From Deltaproteobacteria bacterium (GTDB taxonomy: Bacteria; Desulfobacterota; DSM-4660; Desulfatiglandales; Desulfatiglandaceae): DNA of 5,014 nt. The DNA is taken from NCBI GenBank assembly GCA_019313765.1, contig JAFDAP010000171.1:1-5014 (forward strand), in the 5' to 3' direction. A model generated the notes under the pieces. The model saw only the letters and a program-made list of their open reading frames with translations. It had not been told where the DNA came from and ran no database searches. A program made the translations under genes and the position numbers. Shown here in pieces: positions 1 to 5,014 of the stretch (the stretch's first letter is position 1; every line of letters starts with the position of its first letter).

Positions 1-64
1 TATCAAACTCTTGAAATGTTCGAGGATAGTCAATCCCGGCGACAAGGTCATACGAATTTTTCAT
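1..64 (-). CDS. IS1595-family transposase, N-terminal 21 codons only (partial at left edge)
   Basis: An ATG at 64-62 opens a frame that stays open to the window edge, giving 21 complete codons. The peptide begins MKNSYDLVAG and continues with the stretch DYPRTFQEF. That last stretch resembles the N-terminus of IS1595-type transposases, which continues into a zinc-ribbon and then an ISXO2-like DDE domain; neither is visible here. An in-frame TGA lies two codons upstream (70-68), so this ATG is the earliest possible start. The only purine-rich match upstream, GAGG at 69-66, sits one nucleotide from the ATG, which is too close for an efficient ribosome binding site, and both lie in a perfect hairpin. 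The gene points away from the M48 gene on the same strand, so read-through from that operon would enter it. The family call is a recognition from a short sequence and could be wrong. Confidence 0.6.
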   Translation of the reverse strand, partial: MKNSYDLVAGIDYPRTFQEFD

Positions 65-88
65 ACCTCAACATTACATGTTGAGGTA
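64..88. repeat. Perfect 11-bp inverted repeat over the transposase start
   Basis: Arms 64-74 and 78-88 (TACCTCAACAT / ATGTTGAGGTA) are perfectly complementary around a 3-nt loop. On the minus strand the 3' arm contains the GAGG and the first base of the transposase ATG, so the hairpin would occlude translation initiation in any transcript that reads through from outside the element. Neither strand has a T-run directly after the stem, so it does not look like an intrinsic terminator. A DNA-level role, as a binding site near the IS end, is the alternative. Confidence 0.75.
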
Positions 89-111
89 ACTTGCGTCAAG
101 TGGATACCCCC

Positions 112-174
112 TTTTGTTATTTATTTGTTATTTGGGATTTTCACTAGCTCAACTACTCCGTTAACGGATACGAA
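112..174 (+). repeat. Partial copy A of an AT-rich dispersed repeat, inverted relative to the copy at 1887-2106
   Basis: Three blocks match the reverse complement of the larger repeat by the MBL gene: 124-140 (TTTGTTATTTGGGATTT, 17 of 17 with 1935-1951), 149-161 (TCAACTACTCCGT, 13 of 13 with 1900-1912) and 167-174 (GATACGAA, 8 of 8 with 1887-1894). The spacing differs: 8 nt separate the first two blocks here against 22 nt in the other copy, so this copy has a deletion or the other an insertion. Block 158-167 is also a small perfect palindrome, CCGTTAACGG. The copy ends abruptly at the proposed insertion-sequence boundary, so the remainder may lie on the far side of that element. There is no clear terminator for the M48 gene in this stretch. 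Confidence 0.75.
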
Positions 175-194
175 AAAACAAACACGTAGTTTAT

Positions 195-1040
195 TTATTT
201 CAACGATTTTTCATAATACGGCAGGGCTTCATTGATATGGATCTTCATATCGGCGATCCTCGAAGCAGGGGCCGGATGAGTGGATAAGAACTCGGGAGGC
301 CTGGCCCCTCCCTTTTTGTTCATTCTCTCCCAGAATGGTATGGCCCCTCTGGGATCATATCCCGCCCTGGCCATGAGGGTTAAACCGATCCGGTCTGCTT
401 CGGATTCGTGAACCCTGCTGTATGGCAATAAAAAACCCACGCTGGCGCCCACGCCGAAGGCTGCCATGTATAGCTGACGGGTCCTTGAAGGCTTCTCTTT
501 AAGGGCAACGGCAAGGGCCATTCCCCCCATACTCGCCAGAAGCGATTGGCTCATTCGCTCATTTCCATGCCTGGCTATGGCATGGGCAACCTCATGTCCC
601 AGAACCACGGCAAGGCCGTTTTCGTTCCGTGTGATGGGGAGTATCCCGGTATAAACAGCCACCTTCCCACCAGGCATGCACCATGCATTGACCATCTTGT
701 CATCCTCGATCAGGTTGAACTCCCACTTGTAATTCTTAATATCTGCCCCAAGACCAGAATCCCTGAGAAATCTCTCTGCTGCCCCGGCAATCCTATTTCC
801 AACCCTACGGACCATATTCACCTTTTTCTGATCCGTGCAAAGTCTGGATTCTTTTAACACTTTATCGTATTGCTGAAGGCTCATGGTCAGCATCTGTGAT
901 TGAGGCACAAGGTGAAGACTTTGCCTGTGTGTTAGAGGAACTTCGGCACAGCCTATGCAAAACAAGAGCACAATTACAAGACTGACCGGATAGTACGGTC
1001 TGCGTGGAAGACTTACATCAAATCTTGAAGTTCTCGACAT
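195..1040 (-). CDS. M48-family zinc metallopeptidase, probable lipoprotein (LoiP/Oma1-like)
   Basis: Predicted membrane-anchored, periplasm-facing zinc protease of the M48 family, of the kind involved in envelope protein quality control; its substrate is unknown. From the chosen ATG the protein has 281 residues. The sequence shows a basic N-terminus, a hydrophobic stretch ending FCIGC (Cys31) that could be a signal-peptidase-II site, although the residue three before the Cys is itself a Cys and so atypical. The zinc motif HEVAH is at 149-153, the third ligand is the first Glu of ESEAD at 212-216, and the family's C-terminal STHP-RI block is at 253-262. All key catalytic residues are present, so it should be active. 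Start: an open frame extends to a TTG at 1091 inside the MBL gene, but AGGAG at 1051-1047 lies 6 nt before the ATG at 1040 and 3 nt before the adjacent ATG at 1043, so I choose 1040. It follows the MBL stop by 40 nt and is probably cotranscribed with it. The family is certain; the exact start and lipidation are less so. Confidence 0.9.
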   Translation of the reverse strand: MSRTSRFDVSLPRRPYYPVSLVIVLLFCIGCAEVPLTHRQSLHLVPQSQMLTMSLQQYDKVLKESRLCTDQKKVNMVRRVGNRIAGAAERFLRDSGLGADIKNYKWEFNLIEDDKMVNAWCMPGGKVAVYTGILPITRNENGLAVVLGHEVAHAIARHGNERMSQSLLASMGGMALAVALKEKPSRTRQLYMAAFGVGASVGFLLPYSRVHESEADRIGLTLMARAGYDPRGAIPFWERMNKKGGARPPEFLSTHPAPASRIADMKIHINEALPYYEKSLK

Positions 1041-1046
1041 CATATT

Positions 1047-1051
1047 CTCCT
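1047..1051 (-). promoter_or_regulatory. Ribosome binding site of the M48 gene
   Basis: AGGAG on the minus strand, 6 nt before the ATG at 1040-1038. It decides between three possible starts: the TTG at 1091 has no good site, the ATG at 1043 would leave only a 3-nt spacer, and the ATG at 1040 has a normal spacer. Confidence 0.75.
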
Positions 1052-1080
1052 GCGGCCTGTCTATTGCAAAGGCTGAAGTG

Positions 1081-1875
1081 TTATAATTCAATCATAGGTC
1101 CCGGTTCGTCCTGCCGGCTGATCAGGATATTCGCTTGGGCATAACCGCTCTTACTCAGGGCCTTTGCCGCTTCCTCATGGGCCTTGTCCGGGTCATTATT
1201 GGTCTCACTCAAGTGGGCAAGGACCACGAACTTTAAATTATCGTGCGATATAGCACCCAGGAGATCCCCCGCCTGCTTGTTCGAAAGATGCCCGTCCTGC
1301 CCCTTTATTCTCCTTTTGAGATCCAGAGGATAGGGGCCTTGCTCCAGCATCTCCTGATCATAGTTGAATTCCATGATCAGGGCATCACATCCTTTTAAAC
1401 GGTCTTCCACCAGCCTCGTACTACGGCCGAGATCGGTAGCCAGTCCAATTCTTATACCATTTGAAGTCGAAGGCCGGGCGTGGCAGGAAAGAATTAGTCC
1501 CACCGGATCTACAGCATCGTGGCACTTGGTGAAGGTCTCGAAACTGATGTCCTTAATGGTAACGGTCTGCCCTGTTTCAATAACAACCGGACCCGGCAGT
1601 TTGCCCAATGTCTTGAGACCTTTGTCAAGTGTCTTTTTATTGATGTAAAGCGGCAGGCCGAATCGCCTGACCAGGGGACCCGCCCCTTTTATGTGGTCAG
1701 TATGCTCATGGGTAATAACAAGGGCGTCCAAGCCCTCCGGCCTGACCCCCACCTGTCCGAGGCGTTGCACTATTTCACGACAACTCAGTCCGGCATCTAT
1801 CAGGATGCTCGCCTTGTCCGTCTCAACATAACATGCATTTCCACTGCTGCCCGAAGCCAGTACACAGAATCTCAT
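1081..1875 (-). CDS. MBL-fold metallohydrolase of the WalJ/YycJ family
   Basis: A 264-residue metallo-beta-lactamase-fold enzyme of the WalJ/YycJ group, whose members are regarded as cytoplasmic two-metal phosphodiesterases or nucleases linked to DNA metabolism; the true substrate here is unknown. The N-terminus MRFCVLASGSSGN is characteristic of the family and fixes the start. The metal motif THEHTDH is at 55-61, further probable ligands or catalytic positions are H119 (in CHDAVDP), D148 (in ATDLG) and H221 (in VLAHLSETNN), and the family block RRIKGQDGHLSN is at 188-199. Length is normal and no motif is missing. There is no recognisable Shine-Dalgarno sequence before the ATG: the preceding bases are AATAATAAAAGCG, and the shared repeat block starts 11 nt upstream of the ATG. 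The gene is separated from dut by the palindromic repeat and leads into the M48 gene 40 nt downstream, probably as a two-gene unit. Confidence 0.93.
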   Translation of the reverse strand: MRFCVLASGSSGNACYVETDKASILIDAGLSCREIVQRLGQVGVRPEGLDALVITHEHTDHIKGAGPLVRRFGLPLYINKKTLDKGLKTLGKLPGPVVIETGQTVTIKDISFETFTKCHDAVDPVGLILSCHARPSTSNGIRIGLATDLGRSTRLVEDRLKGCDALIMEFNYDQEMLEQGPYPLDLKRRIKGQDGHLSNKQAGDLLGAISHDNLKFVVLAHLSETNNDPDKAHEEAAKALSKSGYAQANILISRQDEPGPMIEL

Positions 1876-1886
1876 CGCTTTTATTA

Positions 1887-2106
1887 TTCGTATCTATTCA
1901 CGGAGTAGTTGATTTGGTGGAAATCACAAATAGCAAATCCCAAATAACAAACAAATTCCAATGACCGAAATTCAAAATTCCAAACAAGTTTTAGGAATCT
2001 TTATTCCAAAACCTAATGAACGAACTCTTCCGATGGGAACCAACTCAGTTTTGGTCATTGGATATTGAGATTTATTTGTAATTTGGTGCTTGTAATTTGG
2101 GATTTC
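1887..2106. repeat. AT-rich imperfect palindromic repeat (copy B) filling the dut-MBL spacer
   Basis: The 254-nt spacer 1876-2129 has no gene. Its core 1920-2106 reads as an imperfect inverted repeat: the left arm starts GAAATC at 1920 and the right arm ends with the complement GATTTC at 2101-2106. Both arms carry CAAAT-rich units and the block CCAATGACC (1958-1966) faces GGTCATTGG (2053-2061). The unit AAATCCCAAAT recurs in both arms (1935-1945; complement, one base different, near 2092-2104). A smaller hairpin lies in the middle (1988-2012). Outside the core, 1887-1912 carries two blocks shared with copy A at 149-174. The composition is far more AT-rich than the flanking genes. It resembles the CAAAT-type degenerate intergenic repeats I associate with some environmental Desulfobacterota-like genomes, or a decayed miniature inverted-repeat element. 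I see no transposase, T-run terminator or convincing promoter in it. Confidence 0.7.
1988..2012. repeat. Hairpin at the centre of the palindromic repeat
   Basis: GTTTTAGGAAT (1988-1998) pairs with ATTCCAAAAC (2003-2012) around a 4-nt loop, with one bulged A. It sits near the centre of the larger palindrome, as expected if the whole repeat folds into one long stem. No T-run follows on the minus strand, so a terminator for dut is not supported. Confidence 0.5.
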
Positions 2107-2129
2107 AAACTTTAAGTGATCGGTTACCA

Positions 2130-2582
2130 TTATTCAACCCCAGTATGCCCGAATCCCCCCTGTCCCCTGGAAGTTGTATCTAAAGCATCTACCTCTGAAA
2201 GCTCCGCCCGATACACCCTGGAGATAATCATCTGGGCGATCCGATCTCCTCTTCTGATTGTGAAGTCTTCATTCCCCCAGTTGATCATGATAATGCCTAT
2301 TTCACCCCTGTAATCGGAATCAATTGTCCCGGGTGAATTCACCATACCTATGCCGTTGTGAAGTGCCAGGCCGCTTCGCGGCCTCATCTGGGCCTCGTAT
2401 CCGGGGGGCACGGAAACGCTCAACCCTGTAGGAATCAGGCGTATTTCGCCGGGTTTCAGCAGGGCCGGTTCCTTTACGGCGGCCCTGATATCCATTCCGG
2501 AAGATCCTTCTGATTCATATCCGGGCAGGGGCAGGTCTTTATTGCCTTTGAGAACTGTGATCTTGATAGGTATTCTCTTCAA
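2130..2582 (-). CDS. dut: dUTP diphosphatase (dUTPase)
   Basis: Hydrolyses dUTP to dUMP and pyrophosphate in the cytoplasm, keeping uracil out of DNA and supplying dUMP for thymidylate synthesis. At 150 residues it has the normal length of the homotrimeric family. All five motifs are present in order: SGMDIRAA (28-35), RPRSGLA (67-73), GTIDSDYRGEIGI (85-97), RGDRIAQMI (111-119) and RGQGGFGHTG (139-148). D88 of motif III matches the catalytic Asp that activates water and Y91 the residue that stacks on uracil. The flexible C-terminal motif V is complete, with His where many homologues have Ser. The start is TTG: no ATG or GTG occurs before Met30, which is inside motif I, and AGGAG lies 5 nt before the TTG. 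The gene is 18 nt behind the M16 protease stop, so it is probably cotranscribed with pnp and M16. The downstream side is the palindromic repeat, with no clear terminator. Confidence 0.97.
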   Translation of the reverse strand: MKRIPIKITVLKGNKDLPLPGYESEGSSGMDIRAAVKEPALLKPGEIRLIPTGLSVSVPPGYEAQMRPRSGLALHNGIGMVNSPGTIDSDYRGEIGIIMINWGNEDFTIRRGDRIAQMIISRVYRAELSEVDALDTTSRGQGGFGHTGVE

Positions 2583-2587
2583 GAGGA

Positions 2588-2592
2588 CTCCT
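2588..2592 (-). promoter_or_regulatory. Ribosome binding site supporting the TTG start of dut
   Basis: AGGAG on the minus strand with a 5-nt spacer (TCCTC) to the TTG at 2582-2580. It lies in the 18-nt gap after the M16 stop codon and is the main evidence that dut begins at a rare TTG. Confidence 0.75.
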
Positions 2593-2600
2593 ACAATAAA

Positions 2601-3860
2601 CTAAAGCTGAATGTTGCTCCTGTCCAGAGCCTCTTCCTTGAAAGGGCCGAGCGTGGTCAACGAGACTTTACCATCCCGGAATATATCGCCGGCTATCTCA
2701 ACCACATCATCAACAGTGACCTTTTCCAACTCGGACACAATTTCATCAGAATCCACATATCTCCCAAAAATGAATTCATTTTTCGCCATGCGCATCATCC
2801 GGCTGTCACTGCTTTCAGATGAAAGATAAATGCCACCTACCAGATGATCTTTGGCCGCAGCCAAGTCCGATTCGGACACCTCCCCTTTGATGATTTTTTT
2901 TATCTCGCCTTGAACGGTCTCGAGTGCGGGGTTCACATTTTTGGAATCAGTGGCCATATAAACCCCCAAAAGACCCGTATCAACATACGAAGAAACAAAG
3001 GAGTACACGGCATATGCCAGGCCACGGTTTTCCCTGATCTCCTGAAACAGGCGGGAACTCATGTTGCCCCCCAAGATCGTGTTAAAAATGGCACAGGCAA
3101 ATCGCTTGTCACTCGTCTGAGAGGGCGACTCACCTCCCAAGCAGATATGCACCTGTTCCAGGTCCTTGAAATGAAAAGAAACACCCGCTTCTGGAACGGG
3201 AACAGTCCTTTCAGGAGTCAAGTTTTTTCCGCCCGGCGCCGACTCAAAAAGGGGTTCAAAGCAGGAAACCATAGACTGGTGTTCTATATCCCCTGCAGCA
3301 ACCACAAGGATTCTACCGGGGACATAAAACGTGTCGATATATTTGAGGATGGTCTCTTTTGCTATTGCAGAAACAGTTTCTCCTGTTCCCAGGACAGACA
3401 TACCGATGGGATGGTCGGTCCAGAAAAGGCGATTGAACAACACATGGACATTATCATCAGGCGTATCTTCCACCATGCTGATCTCCTGGACGATCACCTG
3501 TCTCTCACGCTCCATGTCATCGGGATCGAAAGTCGAATTCAGGAAAATATCGGAAAGGATATCCGCTACGCGAGTAAAGTGTTTGCCAAGGACCTTAGCG
3601 TAAAAACAGGTATTCTCCTTGCCGGTAAATGCATTGGACATTCCCCCGATTGCATCCAGTTCCTTTGCGATTTGAAGACTGGTGCGATTCCGCGTTCCCT
3701 TAAAAATCATGTGTTCAATAAAATGGGAGATACCGTTCTCCGACCTGATTTCGTCACGAGAACCGGTATTGACCCATATACCAAGGGAAACGGATCGCAG
3801 ATGGTCTAATGGCTCGGAAATAATCCGGACACCGTTTTTCAGGACTGTCTTATTATGCAT
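2601..3860 (-). CDS. M16-family zinc protease (pitrilysin / processing-peptidase-like)
   Basis: A 419-residue member of the short bacterial M16 group related to mitochondrial processing peptidase beta. Such proteins are predicted to cleave short or unfolded peptides as dimers; the substrate here is unknown. The inverted zinc motif HFIEH is at 46-50 (ligands H46 and H50, catalytic E49) and the third ligand is E126 in VIVQEI, 80 residues after the first His as in the family. The second, non-catalytic M16 half covers roughly 200-419 and includes the typical block SRLFQEIRENRGLAYAVYS at 269-287. No signal peptide is visible, so it is probably cytoplasmic. The ATG overlaps the pnp stop codon by 8 nt (shared ATGCATAA) and only a weak purine stretch precedes it, which suggests translation coupled to pnp. 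Location directly after pnp is a common order in many bacteria. All catalytic residues are intact. Confidence 0.95.
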   Translation of the reverse strand: MHNKTVLKNGVRIISEPLDHLRSVSLGIWVNTGSRDEIRSENGISHFIEHMIFKGTRNRTSLQIAKELDAIGGMSNAFTGKENTCFYAKVLGKHFTRVADILSDIFLNSTFDPDDMERERQVIVQEISMVEDTPDDNVHVLFNRLFWTDHPIGMSVLGTGETVSAIAKETILKYIDTFYVPGRILVVAAGDIEHQSMVSCFEPLFESAPGGKNLTPERTVPVPEAGVSFHFKDLEQVHICLGGESPSQTSDKRFACAIFNTILGGNMSSRLFQEIRENRGLAYAVYSFVSSYVDTGLLGVYMATDSKNVNPALETVQGEIKKIIKGEVSESDLAAAKDHLVGGIYLSSESSDSRMMRMAKNEFIFGRYVDSDEIVSELEKVTVDDVVEIAGDIFRDGKVSLTTLGPFKEEALDRSNIQL

Positions 3861-5014
3861 TATCTAAGCTCTCACCTAATGCCGCCTTGCGCGAGAGACG
3901 AATCTTACCGTCATTGTTTACTTCCAGGACCTTTACCAGGACCTCATCTCCTTCATTGAGAACGTCTGTAACCTTGTTGACCCTATCCTTGGCCAACTGT
4001 GATATATGGACCAGTCCGTCTGTTCCCGGAAAAATCTCAACAAAGGCCCCGAAGTCCATGATCTTGACCACTTTTCCCATATAGAGCTTGCCGACCTCGG
4101 CCTCCTGAAGGATCTCGTTGATCATTTTTTTGGCAGACTCGGCGCGTTCTTTGTCCGAAGAAGAAATAGTTACGATCCCCTCATCATTCACGTCTATCCT
4201 GGCATCAGAGGCATTAGAAATTTCCCGGATCGTCTTCCCTCCCGGGCCTATAAGTACCCTGACTTTTTCAGGTTTGATCGTAATCGCGGTGATAATCGGC
4301 GCATACTCAGACACATCGGCCCTTGGTTTGGAAATGGCCTCGTTCATGGCATCTAAGATAAAAAGCCTGCCCTCCCTTGCCTGTTCAAGGGCCTGTTCCA
4401 AAACCGCCTTTGTAATGTTTTCCACCTTAATATCCATCTGCAGAGCGGTAATCCCGTCGCGTGTGCCAGTGACCTTGAAATCCATATCCCCATAGTGGTC
4501 TTCATCCCCGATAATATCAGTCAGTATGGCCACCTTATCGCCGTCTGCCACAAGTCCCATGGCAACGCCTGCCACCGGCTCTTTAATGGGAACACCCGCA
4601 TCCATAAGGGAAAGGCAACCACCGCAAACCGATGCCATAGAGGAAGATCCATTGGATTCAAGTATCTCGGACACCACTCTAACACAGTATTGAAAATCCT
4701 CACTGCTGGGCATTACGGGCATAAGCGCGCGCCGGGCAAGTGCTCCGTGTCCGATATCCCTGCGGCCCGGGCCGCCAAGTCTTTTGGCCTCGCCCACGCT
4801 GTAGGGTGGGAAATTATAATGAAGTATAAAAGGCCTGAAATGGTCTCCGTACATGGTCTCTATCCGCTGCTCGTCCCGTTCCGTTCCCAATGTAGTTGAG
4901 ACCATTGCCTGTGTCTCACCTCGGGTAAAAAGCGCCGACCCGTGAACACGCGGCAAAACACCGACTACACACTCTATCGGCCTCACTTCGGAAAAGGGCC
5001 GCCCGTCAATCCTT
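3853..5014 (-). CDS. pnp: Polynucleotide phosphorylase, C-terminal half (partial at right edge)
   Basis: Phosphorolytic 3'-5' exoribonuclease that degrades RNA to nucleoside diphosphates, a trimeric core enzyme of mRNA turnover. The visible 386 codons start at RIDGRPFSEVRPIE, roughly residue 315 of the E. coli protein, so the first RNase PH-like domain and the start codon lie outside. Fragment residues 1 to about 230 form the second, catalytic RNase PH-like domain. GGPGRRDIGHG holds the pair equivalent to E. coli R398/R399 (fragment 84-85), NGSSSMAS holds the phosphate-binding serines (124-125), and GDEDHYGDMDFK holds the metal aspartates and lysine equivalent to D486, D492 and K494 (172, 178, 180). 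A KH domain follows with GPGG at 256-259, then an S1 RNA-binding domain at about 307-379 and a very short tail ending DNA. The GTG at 4986 is internal, not the start. The stop overlaps the M16 start. All key residues are intact. E. coli equivalences were aligned by eye. Confidence 0.98.
   Translation of the reverse strand, partial: RIDGRPFSEVRPIECVVGVLPRVHGSALFTRGETQAMVSTTLGTERDEQRIETMYGDHFRPFILHYNFPPYSVGEAKRLGGPGRRDIGHGALARRALMPVMPSSEDFQYCVRVVSEILESNGSSSMASVCGGCLSLMDAGVPIKEPVAGVAMGLVADGDKVAILTDIIGDEDHYGDMDFKVTGTRDGITALQMDIKVENITKAVLEQALEQAREGRLFILDAMNEAISKPRADVSEYAPIITAITIKPEKVRVLIGPGGKTIREISNASDARIDVNDEGIVTISSSDKERAESAKKMINEILQEAEVGKLYMGKVVKIMDFGAFVEIFPGTDGLVHISQLAKDRVNKVTDVLNEGDEVLVKVLEVNNDGKIRLSRKAALGESLDNA

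Larger units (their letters stand above)
1..111 (-). mobile_element. Upstream end of an IS1595-family-like insertion sequence (runs off left edge)
   Basis: The minus strand reads inward from position 111 as GGGGGTATCCACTTGACGC, a G-run start that looks like an insertion-sequence terminal inverted repeat, and 47 nt further on a reading frame opens that resembles the N-terminus of IS1595-family transposases. Position 111 is my proposed outer boundary because the sequence changes abruptly there from mixed composition to the AT-rich dispersed repeat found elsewhere in the window. If IS1595-type 8-bp target duplication applies, the duplicated bases would be 112-119 (TTTTGTTA). The terminal region holds two small palindromes, 89-101 (5-bp arms) and 64-88 (11-bp arms). 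Only the upstream end is visible, so the second inverted repeat, the duplication and the intactness of the element cannot be checked here. Family assignment rests on a short protein stretch and recalled end character. Confidence 0.6.

Noticed and set aside
64..88. Intrinsic terminator for the MBL-M48 operon
   Set aside because: The stem is perfect but is not followed by a T-run on the minus strand; the T-run lies on the wrong side and strand.
11..235. Plus-strand open frame of 74 codons across the left intergenic region
   Set aside because: It crosses the proposed IS end, the AT-rich repeat and the tail of the M48 gene, so its composition comes from unrelated pieces; no family resemblance.
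1041..1091. Longer M48 protein starting at TTG 1091
   Set aside because: It would overlap the end of the MBL gene from a rare start without a good ribosome binding site, while AGGAG is correctly placed for the ATG at 1040.
195..1875. Invertible MBL-M48 cassette
   Set aside because: The flanking repeats are inverted, but the identical blocks are only 8 to 17 bp with different spacing and there is no recombinase in view, so active inversion is not supported.
1935..2106. CRISPR array in the CAAAT-rich spacer
   Set aside because: The units are short, degenerate and occur in both orientations, without regular spacers and without nearby cas genes.
2894..2901. Eight-base homopolymer in the M16 gene as a programmed frameshift or phase-variation site
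   Set aside because: The frame reads cleanly through it (E-I-K-K-I-I-K) and the C-terminal half after it is normal, so no frameshift is needed; a single A8 is not strong evidence of phase variation.
2844..3809. Long plus-strand open frame of 321 codons antisense to the M16 gene
   Set aside because: It lies wholly opposite a gene with intact catalytic motifs, its translation matches no family I know, and it has the irregular, low-complexity look of a shadow frame.
4495..4899. Plus-strand open frames antisense to pnp
   Set aside because: pnp is unmistakable on the other strand across the whole stretch; these frames have no recognisable product.

Overview
All genes in this window lie on the minus strand, so transcription runs from high to low coordinates. 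The gene content (pnp followed by an M16 zinc protease and dut, a WalJ-type metallo-beta-lactamase protein and an M48 lipoprotein-like protease), moderate GC and AT-rich intergenic repeats suggest a Gram-negative bacterium of the Desulfobacterota (former Deltaproteobacteria), probably an environmental or uncultured one. This placement is inference from gene order and protein character, not a computed phylogeny.

Layout from right to left: (1) positions 3853-5014 hold the C-terminal half of polynucleotide phosphorylase, running off the right edge. (2) Positions 2601-3860 hold an M16 (pitrilysin/processing-peptidase-like) protease whose start overlaps the pnp stop by 8 nt. (3) Positions 2130-2582 hold dUTPase, starting at TTG behind a good ribosome binding site, 18 nt after the M16 stop. 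These three look like one operon. (4) Positions 1876-2129 are a non-coding AT-rich spacer dominated by an imperfect palindromic repeat of about 190 bp. (5) Positions 1081-1875 hold a WalJ/YycJ-type MBL-fold hydrolase, followed 40 nt later by (6) an M48 metallopeptidase at 195-1040. (7) Positions 112-174 hold a second, inverted, partial copy of the same repeat family. (8) Positions 1-111 look like the upstream end of an IS1595-family insertion sequence, including the first 21 codons of its transposase.

The coding part is mainly housekeeping: RNA turnover (pnp), proteolysis (M16, M48), nucleotide-pool sanitation (dut) and an MBL nuclease-like enzyme. I see no new defence, CRISPR, secretion or biosynthetic system. 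The points worth a second look are all in the non-coding DNA: the MBL-M48 pair is bracketed by inverted copies of one repeat family, an IS appears to have landed inside one copy, a perfect hairpin covers the transposase start, and the repeat family directly abuts the MBL start codon, which has no visible Shine-Dalgarno sequence.
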